From: Bacteroides faecis MAJ27
Lineage (GTDB): Bacteria; Bacteroidota; Bacteroidia; Bacteroidales; Bacteroidaceae
Assembly: GCF_900106755.1 (NCBI RefSeq)
Contig: NZ_FNNN01000023.1
Coordinates: 30,564 to 94,563 of the forward strand
Length of the DNA: 64,000 nt
Direction of reading: 5' to 3'
In this document: one piece after another, positions 45,924 to 54,975 of the stretch
How the letters are laid out: the number at the start of each line of letters is the position of its first letter
How positions within the stretch are numbered: position 1 is the first letter of the stretch
The notes under the pieces: model-generated
What the model saw: the letters and a program-made list of their open reading frames with translations, nothing else
Database searches by the model: none
What the model was told of the DNA's origin: nothing
Position numbers and translations under genes: made by a program

Positions 45924-47252
45924 ATGGTGTATCTGGATACCGATAAGCAAACCTGTGCGGATTTAAGCATAACGGAAAGCGTGTATGACGAGCAACCTCT
46001 TTGTTCCTTGTTTCTGAAAACAGAAACGAAACAGGGGAAATCTCTGATGCTGGAGTGGATTATGTATCCGTTGAGTGACTGGGAGACGATCTGTAAACGT
46101 CAGAAAGCAATCGACTGGGAGTTTCTGCCGGATCTTCCCCTAAATGAGGAGGAACTGGATTTTATCGAATATTATCTAGGTTACCGCGATCAGATAAGGA
46201 GAAATAATATTCTATTTACATGTGCCGGACTTATTGACCGTCTGGTGAGATACGATCCTAATCGTTATGTTATTTGCAGAGGAGTGAAACTCGTTATTCT
46301 CATGTTGCATCGTTTGGAAGAATGGGTGACAGGGGCGAGGAGTGATATGCCTAAATTGTTGAAGGAGGCTGCCTGTACTGTGCGGAGTATTTTGCATGGA
46401 AGTGAACTGGAAGAAGTGCTGGAGCAAACTTCTGATGAAAAAGCCCGCTTATCGATTTATGCTATTGATAAATATGATTATCTGTTTCGTTCCACCCGTC
46501 TTTTGTCTGTCAAAGAGTTGTTATCCATTATTTATTTACTGGATGTTTGCAGAACGGCCCATCGGGTTGCAAAAGAAAAGAAGCTTAATTGTACTCCTAA
46601 GATGGTACAAGCAATGGAGTTTTCTGTAGAGGGAGTCGTGCATCCGTTTGTGAAGAATGCGCAGCGAAATAATTGGGATATGTTTCAGGGGAATATCTCG
46701 CTTTTTACCGGTTCCAATATGGCGGGAAAGTCTACTACGCTAAAGGCATTGACTCTGGCTGTTTGGCTGGCTCATTGCGGATTACCCGTTTTTGCCGAGT
46801 CGATGACTTGTCCGGTTTATGAAGGTATCTATACTTCTATAAATTTACCGGACTCTCTGAGAGACGGGCGGAGCCACTTTATGGCAGAGGTACTTCGGAT
46901 TAAAGAAATACTGATAAAAGTGGGAAGCGGGAAGAAGTGCTTGGTGGTGCTGGATGAAATGTTTCGGGGAACAAATGCGAAAGATGCGTTTGAGGCTTCC
47001 GTTGCAGTCAATGAATTATTGAGAGACTTTCCACATTGTCATTTTCTGATATCGACGCATATTCTCGAGTATGCAAAAGCATTTGAACATGATTGCTCCT
47101 GTTGCTTCTACTATATGGAGGCCGAAATCAAGGAGGATAATTTTGTATGCCCTCATCGGTTGCTGAAAGGAATATCGGAAGCCAGGGTTGGGTATTGGAT
47201 TGTAAAGAAGCTGTTGAATATGCATGAACTTGAGATAGAAAAAGCCCGCTAG
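45924..47252 (+). CDS. MutS-like ATPase lacking the mismatch-recognition domain
   Basis: A 442-residue protein with a helical lever-like region (~30-245) and a MutS-type ABC ATPase (~250-440): Walker A ITGSNMAGKST-type (LFTGSNMAGKSTTLKAL), signature loop region SLRDGRSHFMAEVLRI, Walker B CLVVLDEMFRGTNAKDA and switch ISTHILEYA. MutS domains I and II, including the Phe-x-Glu mismatch reader, are absent, and there is no Smr or endonuclease tail. It is half the size of true MutS. Such shortened MutS-like proteins are widespread in Bacteroidetes; their task is unknown. The frame is open from 45870 but ATG 45924 is better supported by the -7 box. Confidence 0.85.
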   Translation: MVYLDTDKQTCADLSITESVYDEQPLCSLFLKTETKQGKSLMLEWIMYPLSDWETICKRQKAIDWEFLPDLPLNEEELDFIEYYLGYRDQIRRNNILFTCAGLIDRLVRYDPNRYVICRGVKLVILMLHRLEEWVTGARSDMPKLLKEAACTVRSILHGSELEEVLEQTSDEKARLSIYAIDKYDYLFRSTRLLSVKELLSIIYLLDVCRTAHRVAKEKKLNCTPKMVQAMEFSVEGVVHPFVKNAQRNNWDMFQGNISLFTGSNMAGKSTTLKALTLAVWLAHCGLPVFAESMTCPVYEGIYTSINLPDSLRDGRSHFMAEVLRIKEILIKVGSGKKCLVVLDEMFRGTNAKDAFEASVAVNELLRDFPHCHFLISTHILEYAKAFEHDCSCCFYYMEAEIKEDNFVCPHRLLKGISEARVGYWIVKKLLNMHELEIEKAR

Positions 47253-47272
47253 ATCTCATCTGGCGGGCTTTT
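47240..47272. terminator. Bidirectional terminator between MutS-like gene and typA
   Basis: AAAAGCCCGC (47240-47249) pairs with GCGGGCTTTT (47263-47272). The left arm overlaps the last codons of the MutS-like gene. The genes converge. Confidence 0.85.
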
Positions 47273-47292
47273 AACTTATTTAAAGCGATTGC

Positions 47293-49092
47293 TTACGATT
47301 TGTTCGCACGTTTACGTTCGATTTCATCCAGAATAACTTTGCGCATACGCATTGCTTTCGGAGTCACTTCTACATATTCATCTTCTTTGATGTACTCCAG
47401 TGCTTCCTCAAGTGAGAACTGAACGGGCGGAATCAGACGAACTTTATCATCAGATCCGGAAGCGCGCATGTTGGTGAGCTTCTTGGATTTTGTAACGTTG
47501 ATAACCAGGTCGTTGTCATGAGAGTGCTCTCCTACTACCTGGCCTGCGTATACTTCGTCTTGCGGGAAGATGAAGAACTTACCGCGGTCCTGTAATTTAT
47601 CGATAGCATAAGCAAAAGCGGTTCCGCTTTCCATGGCAATCATAGAACCGTTGGTACGGCGTTCGATTTCTCCTTTGTGCGGCTGGTATTCTTTGAAACG
47701 GTGTGCCATGATAGCTTCACCGGCAGAAGCAGTCAGTACGTTGGTACGAAGACCGATGATACCACGCGAAGGCATATCAAACTCAAGGTTGATACGTTCG
47801 CCCGTATTTTCCATCTTCACCATTTCACCTTTACGGCGGGTCACCATATCAATAATCTTGCTTGAATATTCTTCCGGCACGTTGATTGTCAATTCTTCAA
47901 TCGGTTCGCACTTAACGCCGTCTATTTCTTTAAAGATAACCTGTGGCTGGCCTACCTGCAATTCGTATCCTTCGCGGCGCATGGTCTCGATCAATACAGA
48001 AAGATGAAGTACGCCACGACCGGAAACGATCCATTTGCCGTCTTCTTCACTCTTTCTTACGCGAAGTGCCAGATTCTTATCAAGCTCTTTCATCAGACGA
48101 TCGTGGATGTGGCGTGAGGTAACGAACTTACCGTCTTTTCCGAAGAACGGAGAGTCATTGATGGCAAATAACATACTCATCGTCGGCTCGTCGATGGCGA
48201 TTGGCGGCAATGCTTCCGGATTTTCGAAATCGCAGACAGTATCTCCGATCTCAAATCCTTCGATACCTACCAATGCGCAAATATCTCCTGATGAAACTTC
48301 ATTGGTTTTTACGCGTCCCAAACCTTCAAATACATGAAGTTCTTTAATTTTAGATTTGAACATGTCGCCATTGCGTTTTACAAGCGTAATGTTCATTCCT
48401 TCTTTCAGGGTACCGCGGTGTACACGACCTACAGCGATACGACCGGTATAAGAAGAATAATCCAGTGAAGTGATTAACATCTGCGGAGTTCCTTCCAGTT
48501 GTTTGGGAGCCGGGATGTTTTCGATAATACAGTCCAGTAACGGGGTAATGGTTTCTGTAGGCTTTTGCCAGTCTGTACTCATCCAGTTATTCTTGGCAGA
48601 ACCGTAAATAACGGGGAAGTCCAGCTGGTCTTCCGTTGCGTTGAGGCTGAACATCAGATCAAATACCATTTCGTAAACTTCTTCCGGACGGCAGTTGGGC
48701 TTATCTACCTTATTAACTACCACAATTGGTTTCAAACCGATTTCCAGTGCTTTCTGAAGAACGAAACGTGTTTGGGGCATCGGGCCTTCGAAAGCATCGA
48801 CTAGCAGAATACAGCCATCTGCCATATTCAATACACGTTCTACTTCACCACCGAAGTCGCTGTGTCCCGGAGTATCAATGATGTTAATTTTAGTACCGTT
48901 GTAGTTGATGGATACATTTTTAGAAAGGATCGTTATACCACGTTCACGTTCCAGGTCGTTGTTATCCAGGATAAGTTCACCACTATTTTGATTGTTGCGG
49001 AATAGATTTCCTGCCAACAACATCTTGTCAACCAGCGTTGTTTTCCCATGGTCAACATGGGCAATGATTGCAATGTTTCGAATATTTTGCAT
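47293..49092 (-). CDS. typA: Ribosome-associated GTPase TypA/BipA
   Basis: A 599-residue translational GTPase. G1 is IIAHVDHGKTTLVDKM, G2 is near ERGITILSKN, G3 DTPGHSDFGGEVERV, G4 VVNKVDKPN. Domains II, III, V and the BipA-specific C-terminal domain follow. It acts in ribosome assembly and stress translation. The frame is open to 49116, but ATG 49092 (MQNIRNIAIIAHVDHG) is standard, and a TACCTTTG -7 box covers 49121-49114. Confidence 0.96.
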   Translation of the reverse strand: MQNIRNIAIIAHVDHGKTTLVDKMLLAGNLFRNNQNSGELILDNNDLERERGITILSKNVSINYNGTKINIIDTPGHSDFGGEVERVLNMADGCILLVDAFEGPMPQTRFVLQKALEIGLKPIVVVNKVDKPNCRPEEVYEMVFDLMFSLNATEDQLDFPVIYGSAKNNWMSTDWQKPTETITPLLDCIIENIPAPKQLEGTPQMLITSLDYSSYTGRIAVGRVHRGTLKEGMNITLVKRNGDMFKSKIKELHVFEGLGRVKTNEVSSGDICALVGIEGFEIGDTVCDFENPEALPPIAIDEPTMSMLFAINDSPFFGKDGKFVTSRHIHDRLMKELDKNLALRVRKSEEDGKWIVSGRGVLHLSVLIETMRREGYELQVGQPQVIFKEIDGVKCEPIEELTINVPEEYSSKIIDMVTRRKGEMVKMENTGERINLEFDMPSRGIIGLRTNVLTASAGEAIMAHRFKEYQPHKGEIERRTNGSMIAMESGTAFAYAIDKLQDRGKFFIFPQDEVYAGQVVGEHSHDNDLVINVTKSKKLTNMRASGSDDKVRLIPPVQFSLEEALEYIKEDEYVEVTPKAMRMRKVILDEIERKRANKS

Positions 49093-49113
49093 ATAATACC
49101 TATTATTTGGCGG

Positions 49114-49121
49114 CAAAGGTA
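49114..49121 (-). promoter_or_regulatory. -7 box of typA
   Basis: Read on the minus strand this is TACCTTTG, 21 nt before ATG 49092. No upstream TTTG at the ideal spacing. Confidence 0.5.
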
Positions 49122-49174
49122 CGAAAATAGGATTAGAAATATATGCTATAACTACATTTTTTTTCTTGTAAAAC

Positions 49175-49206
49175 GTTGTGAGATATAAAGATAATGTCTA
49201 TCTTTG
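49175..49206 (+). promoter_or_regulatory. rpsO promoter
   Basis: GTTG (49175-49178) and TATCTTTG (49199-49206) are separated by 20 nt. The box position shows that the long frame starting at 49178 is not the real start of rpsO. Confidence 0.7.
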
Positions 49207-49249
49207 CACGCTCAAAAGAATAATTTACTATATAAAAATTCTAAAAATT

Positions 49250-49519
49250 ATGTATTTAGACGCAGCTGAAAAGCAAGAAATCTTTGGAAAGTACGGGAAG
49301 TCTAACTCTGATACTGGCTCAACTGAGGCGCAGATAGCTTTGTTTTCCTACCGTATTTCTCATCTGACTGAGCACATGAAGCTCAACAGAAAAGATTATA
49401 GTACAGAGAGAGCTTTAACAATGTTGGTAGCAAAACGTCGTCGTTTGCTTAACTACCTGAAAGCTAAAGATATCGCAAGATATCGTGGTATTGTTAAAGA
49501 ACTTGGTTTGCGTAAGTAA
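49250..49519 (+). CDS. rpsO: 30S ribosomal protein S15
   Basis: An 89-residue S15 protein (MYLDAAEKQEIFGKYGKSNSD onward), which binds 16S rRNA in the platform and contacts the 50S subunit. The conserved DTGSTEAQIALFSYRI and LVAKRRRLLNYLKAKD regions are present. The frame can be read from 49178 but the promoter lies inside that extension, so ATG 49250 is used. Confidence 0.98.
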   Translation: MYLDAAEKQEIFGKYGKSNSDTGSTEAQIALFSYRISHLTEHMKLNRKDYSTERALTMLVAKRRRLLNYLKAKDIARYRGIVKELGLRK

Positions 49520-49540
49520 TCTACTTGCCGCGAAAAGATT

Positions 49541-49578
49541 AAAAACCGTTTCTCATTGTGAGAAACGGTTTTTTTATT
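49541..49578. terminator. Bidirectional terminator after rpsO
   Basis: AAAAACCGTTTCTCA (49541-49555) and TGAGAAACGGTTTTT (49559-49573) form a perfect 15-bp stem with a 3-nt loop. The T-run continues to about 49575. Confidence 0.9.
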
Positions 49579-49597
49579 GTCTTCAATGAAGGGTGGA

Positions 49598-52222
49598 TTA
49601 GTATTTTATGCTGTGCACATTGATTGCAGCCGGCTGTCCGTTGTATAGTGCTTCACAACTAATTGTCAGGAATGTAGACGAGTTCGCATTATTACAGCGA
49701 ATGATGGCTTTTCCATTCTTGTCAGTGGTAACTTTAGGGTTCCAATAGATTGTACGGCGGTGGTCATTGCCTTGTCCTTTACTGATATCCGGATAATAGG
49801 GTGAATAAAATTCGATAGGTTGGGAGTAACCTTGGATTTGTGTGTTTCGAATACCACGTGACTGGTACTTCTTTTCCGGGTCCCAATTGTCGATAGTAGT
49901 GATATAGCAAATTGCATAGCTATTCTTTTTTCTATCAAAGGAAAAGGGGGAATCTAGATAACTTTTTAAGGCTTTTTCTTCAAAAGGGGAAAGTCTGGAA
50001 GTTTCCAAATGTTGTTGTAGGCTTTCATCACTTAGATAAAAAGTCTTGTCGTCATCTATTCCGGCTGTAGCTGACGGACCGTCGCAAATCATAACAGATT
50101 TTATTGCATCAATGCTTTTATCTATAAAAAGTTCTCGATCAAATATCGGATAAAGGACTCCATTTACCGTACATAGCATTGGATGACCGTTATATGACAT
50201 GGTCAACAATGGAAAATCTGCATCCCAACTGGATTTTACTTGAATATTAGAATTCAGTGTCGCCATTAACCAAGGAAAATAATCCATGAATCCTCCTCCA
50301 TCACGTATCTGGTCCAATTCCTTCGGTATATCATAATAGACTCTGACAGATTGTTCAAAAGCGAGAATTTTTTTGTATTTTGTACGCTTGGCTTTCACCA
50401 TAACCTGATTCAATACGTGGGCATCGTGTCCTATAATAGAATCTAAATAAAGAGAATCGGAGAGATGGCTCCACCAACTAAGAGCACTTATGTCTTCCCA
50501 TTTTGGATGGAACTCTTCGTAGCTATACTTACGCAAATCAGGTGCAAAGTTACGAAAAAGTAATATGTTTGTTTTCCGATTCAACTTTTTCCCTTTCCGG
50601 CGAGTTTGGAAGATTGCACTCATGGATCCAGTAAAGGTATCCATTGGGATATGGAAAAATCCCAAAGAGTCTGTGAGAGTAAAGCCTGCTGCCGATACTG
50701 TGTCTTGTCGGGCAATAACACTTACAAGTATATCTTTCTGTTCTTTGTTTCTTAGAAAAGATGTTATCTGTCCGTGTAAGGTTAACCTTGTTTCTGGCAA
50801 ATAGGCAGGCTTTTGGGGAATACTACTGATGGCTTGGCTTATATCATATTTTCTCCATCCGTGAATCATCAGTAAGATGTCTAGTGCCACTCTCCGCTTG
50901 GGGGAATGGTCTACGAAATAATATCCGGGTTGATGGATATATCCTTTCAGATCTGATGTAAGCAGCAAATCTGTATAAATCGTCTGATCGAATCGTTGGA
51001 AATCTGATTGTAAAGCGTCTCGGATGGCTACGGAAAAGTGTCCTTGTATCGGTTTACCGGTATTGTCTTTCATTGAGATATGGTATTCAATAGGTTCAAA
51101 AGGATAGTACAATGCATTGGGGGATGTGGCTGTTAACTGTAAAGATGGAGAAGGCATCACATAGCAAAAACGCTCGCATAGCGTTGCCCCATTGCTATTC
51201 ATTAAAGAGAGTTGTATGACTCCTCCCGGCAATCCCTGAGTGGATAACGGGAGATGATATACTGTTTGATCTTTAAAATCAATGGTCTGATACATGAGCG
51301 GACGTCCTTGATGTGATATGAATAAAGCCAGTGTATCTTTGAGACTTGTCGAATTTCTGAGAACTTTGATGACTAATGCTTTTTCTTTAGATGTCACATT
51401 TAGCACATATCCTCTGGGTAATGCCTTTGGCAGCTGAAATGAGTATTTTTTATCTTGATAGGTCACTACAGCTTTGGCTTGTTTGTCTGTAGGGGTGTAT
51501 ATAAAGCATCCCATACCGTTGTGGAGGGTTGTAAATTGCGCAAGTTCTACATCATCCGGCCCATAAACAGTTCCTGAAATGCCTACTGTACCTTCTTCTT
51601 TACTTGTCGCTTCGAATGCAACGACTGAAGGTATTCCCTCTACTAATTGTCCACCTTCCGGGAAGAATCGAATCATGAAATCTTTTTCTTTTGAACGTGG
51701 ACGTTGCTTCATAGATTCGTCCATTCGGTAGGTGATGATGCTCCGGTTTTCGTCTACTTCGCTCCTCCGTTTTCTATATACAGGGATCGTACGCGAGAAA
51801 TATTGCTTTTCACTGAATGCCAACATCCATTTCGTATAAGCCCTAATCTCATAAAAACCGGAGAATAAGGCTTTTGTCAGTATGAATTGTCCTTCTCCTT
51901 CTCCATCCCGCAACTGTATAATTTGTCGTTCGGCAGTATTTCCTAGTTGGTCTAATAGTTCTACATAAAGTGGGGTACTGATTGGGCTAGGCTGGTTTTG
52001 CTCGGCCGTTACTACGTATGCCTTATACCATATTGTGTCTCCGATGTAGTAACTGGTGTTGTCCAAATGTAGATAGGCCTTCTCGCGTGGATATGCATCA
52101 GCGTAGGCTTGTGAACGGGCAAAGTAAGTTGCGAATATCGAATCCGCAATTTGCTGGCTATGAATTTGCACGGCTATACTTGATAGGAGGCAAAGGAGGG
52201 TGATTATGGGGCACCGATTCAT
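49598..52222 (-). CDS. Large exported MG2-domain protein with TonB-plug-like region
   Basis: An 874-residue exported protein with signal peptide (CPIITLLCLLSSIAVQIHS). Residues ~40-155 read as an alpha-2-macroglobulin-type MG2 domain (EKAYLHLDNTSYYIGDTIWYKAYVV, LSGFYEIRAYTKWML-type end). Beta-rich repeats follow to ~560. Residues ~615-700 hold a TonB-plug-like stretch (LNQVMVKAKRTKYKKI and later AIKSVMICDGPSAT). There is no beta-barrel. This layout occurs in Bacteroidetes surface proteins of unknown function, some encoded beside TonB-dependent systems. It is monocistronic here. Confidence 0.75.
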   Translation of the reverse strand: MNRCPIITLLCLLSSIAVQIHSQQIADSIFATYFARSQAYADAYPREKAYLHLDNTSYYIGDTIWYKAYVVTAEQNQPSPISTPLYVELLDQLGNTAERQIIQLRDGEGEGQFILTKALFSGFYEIRAYTKWMLAFSEKQYFSRTIPVYRKRRSEVDENRSIITYRMDESMKQRPRSKEKDFMIRFFPEGGQLVEGIPSVVAFEATSKEEGTVGISGTVYGPDDVELAQFTTLHNGMGCFIYTPTDKQAKAVVTYQDKKYSFQLPKALPRGYVLNVTSKEKALVIKVLRNSTSLKDTLALFISHQGRPLMYQTIDFKDQTVYHLPLSTQGLPGGVIQLSLMNSNGATLCERFCYVMPSPSLQLTATSPNALYYPFEPIEYHISMKDNTGKPIQGHFSVAIRDALQSDFQRFDQTIYTDLLLTSDLKGYIHQPGYYFVDHSPKRRVALDILLMIHGWRKYDISQAISSIPQKPAYLPETRLTLHGQITSFLRNKEQKDILVSVIARQDTVSAAGFTLTDSLGFFHIPMDTFTGSMSAIFQTRRKGKKLNRKTNILLFRNFAPDLRKYSYEEFHPKWEDISALSWWSHLSDSLYLDSIIGHDAHVLNQVMVKAKRTKYKKILAFEQSVRVYYDIPKELDQIRDGGGFMDYFPWLMATLNSNIQVKSSWDADFPLLTMSYNGHPMLCTVNGVLYPIFDRELFIDKSIDAIKSVMICDGPSATAGIDDDKTFYLSDESLQQHLETSRLSPFEEKALKSYLDSPFSFDRKKNSYAICYITTIDNWDPEKKYQSRGIRNTQIQGYSQPIEFYSPYYPDISKGQGNDHRRTIYWNPKVTTDKNGKAIIRCNNANSSTFLTISCEALYNGQPAAINVHSIKY

Positions 52223-52627
52223 TGCGTTTTGAGTGATTAGTAATTTGAAGGTAGTGGAACGTCAAATGTTAACATAACTATACTTGTTTAGTCACGAATA
52301 GTTGCAAAATGAACAGTTGGACCATAATGACTGTGAATTGATTGTGTGTGTTCATAAGCTATATATATTTAGAGGTTTAACAATAAGTACTTATGATCTA
52401 TAGTTTTACAAGAAAGGAAAAAATAATGATAATATGAAAATTCCGAGTTTAATTAGTGTTAATCTCCAGTCTATATATTACTTAATCCATTTTCAAGGCA
52501 GGTAGGTGAAAAGAGATATATTATGGGAGATATTTTAGGATTATAATTGTGTTCATCTAAAGATTTTGCTATTTTTGCAACCTAATTATTCTAATTTATC
52601 ACCTTTGCTAACTAAAAAACTTTCAAT
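52223..52627. other. 405-bp intergenic region upstream of the XRE-cupin gene
   Basis: It separates divergent genes and holds no credible coding frame. It contains a 12-bp palindrome ATAAGTACTTAT (52383-52394) and the promoter of the XRE-cupin gene at 52546-52577. No strong promoter for the minus-strand gene was recognised. Confidence 0.6.
52546..52577 (+). promoter_or_regulatory. Promoter of the XRE-cupin/acyl-CoA synthetase operon
   Basis: ATTG (52546-52549), 20 nt, TATTTTTG (52570-52577). The start codon follows 50 nt downstream. Confidence 0.6.
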
Positions 52628-53203
52628 ATGGATACGAGTAAGATTGTTGGAGAGAAAATTAAAGCGCTCCGGGAAGATAAATCAATAAGTATAGAAGAAT
52701 TGGCACAGCGTTCGGGTTTGGCTATCGAGCAGATCGAACGTATTGAGAATAATATCGATATACCTTCGCTTGCACCACTAATTAAAATAGCGCGTGTGTT
52801 AGGCGTGCGTCTGGGTACTTTTCTTGATGATCAGGATGAAATCGGTCCTGTGGTATGCCGTAAAAAAGAGGCTAAAGATGCCATCAGTTTTTCCAATAAT
52901 GCGATTCATTCACGCAAGCATATGGAATATCATTCGTTGTCTAAATCGAAAGCGGACCGTCACATGGAACCATTTATCATTGATGTGATGCCGACAGAGG
53001 ACAGCGACTTTGTGCTTTCTTCTCATGAGGGAGAAGAGTTTATTATGGTCATGGAAGGGGTTATGGAAATCAGTTATGGTAAAAATACCTATTTGCTGGA
53101 AGAAGGTGATAGCATCTATTATGATTCCATCGTTCCCCATCATGTACATGCTTACGAGGGACAGGCTGCTAAAATATTGGCTGTAGTCTACACACCGATT
53201 TAA
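52628..53203 (+). CDS. XRE-family regulator with C-terminal cupin domain
   Basis: A 191-residue regulator. Residues ~6-62 form a lambda-repressor-like helix-turn-helix (IKALREDKSISIEELAQRSGLAIEQIERIE) and residues ~110-190 a cupin (SHEGEEFIMVMEGVMEISYGKNTYLLEEGDSIYYDSIVPHHVHA) with conserved His/Glu positions for a small ligand. It precedes the acyl-CoA synthetase gene by 35 nt. The cupin probably senses a fatty acid or related metabolite and controls this operon; that is inference. Confidence 0.9.
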   Translation: MDTSKIVGEKIKALREDKSISIEELAQRSGLAIEQIERIENNIDIPSLAPLIKIARVLGVRLGTFLDDQDEIGPVVCRKKEAKDAISFSNNAIHSRKHMEYHSLSKSKADRHMEPFIIDVMPTEDSDFVLSSHEGEEFIMVMEGVMEISYGKNTYLLEEGDSIYYDSIVPHHVHAYEGQAAKILAVVYTPI

Positions 53204-53238
53204 AAAAATATCAGGTATCAAATATTAAGAATAATCTC

Positions 53239-54888
53239 ATGCAATTATTTGAACGTACTCTTGGACAATGGCTGGAACATTGGGCCGAAGAGACTCCCGA
53301 TAAGGAATATATCGTATATTCCGACCGTAATCTTCGTTTTACCTGGAGTCAGCTGAACCAGCGTGTGGATGATATGGCGAAAGGACTGATCGCTGTTGGT
53401 GTGGAACGTGGTACTCATGTCGGCATATGGGCAGCGAACGTGCCCGATTGGCTGACATTGCTGTATGCCTGTGCCAAGATTGGTGCGGTATACGTCACAG
53501 TAAATACGAATTATAAGCAGTCTGAACTGGAATATCTTTGCCAGAATTCTGATATGCATACACTTTGTATCGTTAATGGCGAAAAGGACAGTGACTTTGT
53601 GCAAATGACGTACACGATGCTTCCTGAATTGAAAACCTGCGAACGCGGTCATTTGAAGAGTGAACGTTTCCCATATATGAAGAACGTGGTATATGTCGGT
53701 CAGGAAAAACATCGGGGAATGTATAATACGGCTGAGATATTGCTATTGGGGAATAATGTGGAAGATGACCGTCTGACTGAACTCAAAAATCAGGTAGATT
53801 GCCATGATGTGGTAAATATGCAGTATACATCAGGAACTACCGGTTTTCCGAAGGGAGTGATGCTGACTCATTATAATATTGCCAACAACGGTTTTCTGAC
53901 TGGTGAACACATGAAGTTTACGGCTGATGATAAACTTTGTTGTTGTGTGCCGCTGTTCCATTGTTTTGGAGTGGTGTTGGCTACGATGAACTGTCTGACT
54001 CATGGTTGTACGCAAGTGATGGTAGAGCGGTTTGATCCGCTGGTAGTGCTGGCGTCCATTCATAAAGAACGCTGTACGGCCCTCTACGGGGTGCCTACTA
54101 TGTTTATTGCCGAGTTGCACCATCCGATGTTTGATCTGTTCGATATGTCTTGTTTGCGTACTGGCATAATGGCCGGTTCGTTGTGTCCGGTTGAACTGAT
54201 GAAACAGGTAGAAGAAAAGATGTATATGAAGGTTACCAGTGTATACGGACTGACAGAAACAGCTCCCGGTATGACTGCAACCCGCATCGATGATTCGTTT
54301 GATGTACGTTGTAATACGGTAGGACGTGACTTTGAATTTACTGAAGTCAGAGTAATTGATCCCGAAACTGGAGAAGAATGTTCGGTAGGTGTGCAGGGAG
54401 AAATGTGCAACCGTGGATATAATACGATGAAAGGATATTATAAAAACCCGGAAGCTACGGCTGAAGTGATTGATAAAGATAACTTCTTGCATTCGGGCGA
54501 TTTGGGTATTAAAGATGAAGACGGAAATTACCGGATCACCGGGCGTATCAAGGATATGATTATTCGCGGTGGTGAAAATATCTATCCGCGTGAAATTGAA
54601 GAATTTCTTTATAAGCTTGATGGAGTAAAGGATGTTCAGGTAGCAGGTATTCCCTCTAAGAAATATGGTGAAGCGGTTGGTGCATTTATCATCTTACAGG
54701 AAGGAGTGGAAATGCATGAGTCAGATGTACGTGATTTCTGTAAGAATAAGATTTCCCGTTATAAAATACCGAAATATGTCTTCTTTGTGAAAGAATTCCC
54801 GATGACAGGTAGCGGTAAAATTCAGAAATTCAGATTGAAAGACCTTGGACTGCAACTTTGTAAGGAGCAGGGGATAGAAATTATTTAA
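53239..54888 (+). CDS. AMP-forming acyl-CoA synthetase
   Basis: A 549-residue ANL-superfamily enzyme that activates a carboxylic acid with ATP and CoA. Motifs are MQYTSGTTGFPKGVMLTHYN (P-loop), VYGLTETAPGMT, HSGDLGIKDEDGNYRITGRIKDMIIRGGENIYP (hinge) and the C-terminal catalytic Lys in PMTGSGKIQKFRLKD. The closest look is to medium/long-chain fatty acyl-CoA ligases. It forms an operon with the XRE-cupin regulator. Its 3' end runs directly into a giant hairpin repeat. Confidence 0.92.
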   Translation: MQLFERTLGQWLEHWAEETPDKEYIVYSDRNLRFTWSQLNQRVDDMAKGLIAVGVERGTHVGIWAANVPDWLTLLYACAKIGAVYVTVNTNYKQSELEYLCQNSDMHTLCIVNGEKDSDFVQMTYTMLPELKTCERGHLKSERFPYMKNVVYVGQEKHRGMYNTAEILLLGNNVEDDRLTELKNQVDCHDVVNMQYTSGTTGFPKGVMLTHYNIANNGFLTGEHMKFTADDKLCCCVPLFHCFGVVLATMNCLTHGCTQVMVERFDPLVVLASIHKERCTALYGVPTMFIAELHHPMFDLFDMSCLRTGIMAGSLCPVELMKQVEEKMYMKVTSVYGLTETAPGMTATRIDDSFDVRCNTVGRDFEFTEVRVIDPETGEECSVGVQGEMCNRGYNTMKGYYKNPEATAEVIDKDNFLHSGDLGIKDEDGNYRITGRIKDMIIRGGENIYPREIEEFLYKLDGVKDVQVAGIPSKKYGEAVGAFIILQEGVEMHESDVRDFCKNKISRYKIPKYVFFVKEFPMTGSGKIQKFRLKDLGLQLCKEQGIEII

Positions 54889-54974
54889 ATGAAGAACTAA
54901 AAATGAAGAATGAAGAATTGCTATGCAGCATATAGCGCAGCTGATTCTTCATTCTTCATTTTTAGTTCTTCATT
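54888..54974. repeat. Heptad-type inverted repeat filling the gap between two convergent genes
   Basis: Arms at 54888-54918 and 54944-54974 are a perfect 31-bp inverted repeat built from AATGAAG/AACTAAA-like heptads. The 25-nt centre contains GCTAT and ATAGC plus CAGC/GCTG, which can form an inner stem. The element begins at the acyl-CoA synthetase stop codon and ends 1 nt before the stop codon of the opposing gene, and would act as a bidirectional terminator. Confidence 0.8.
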
Positions 54975-54975
54975 C

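Noticed and set aside
53830..54492. 220-codon antisense frame within the acyl-CoA synthetase
   Set aside because: His/Ser-rich translation typical of a shadow frame over a conserved gene.
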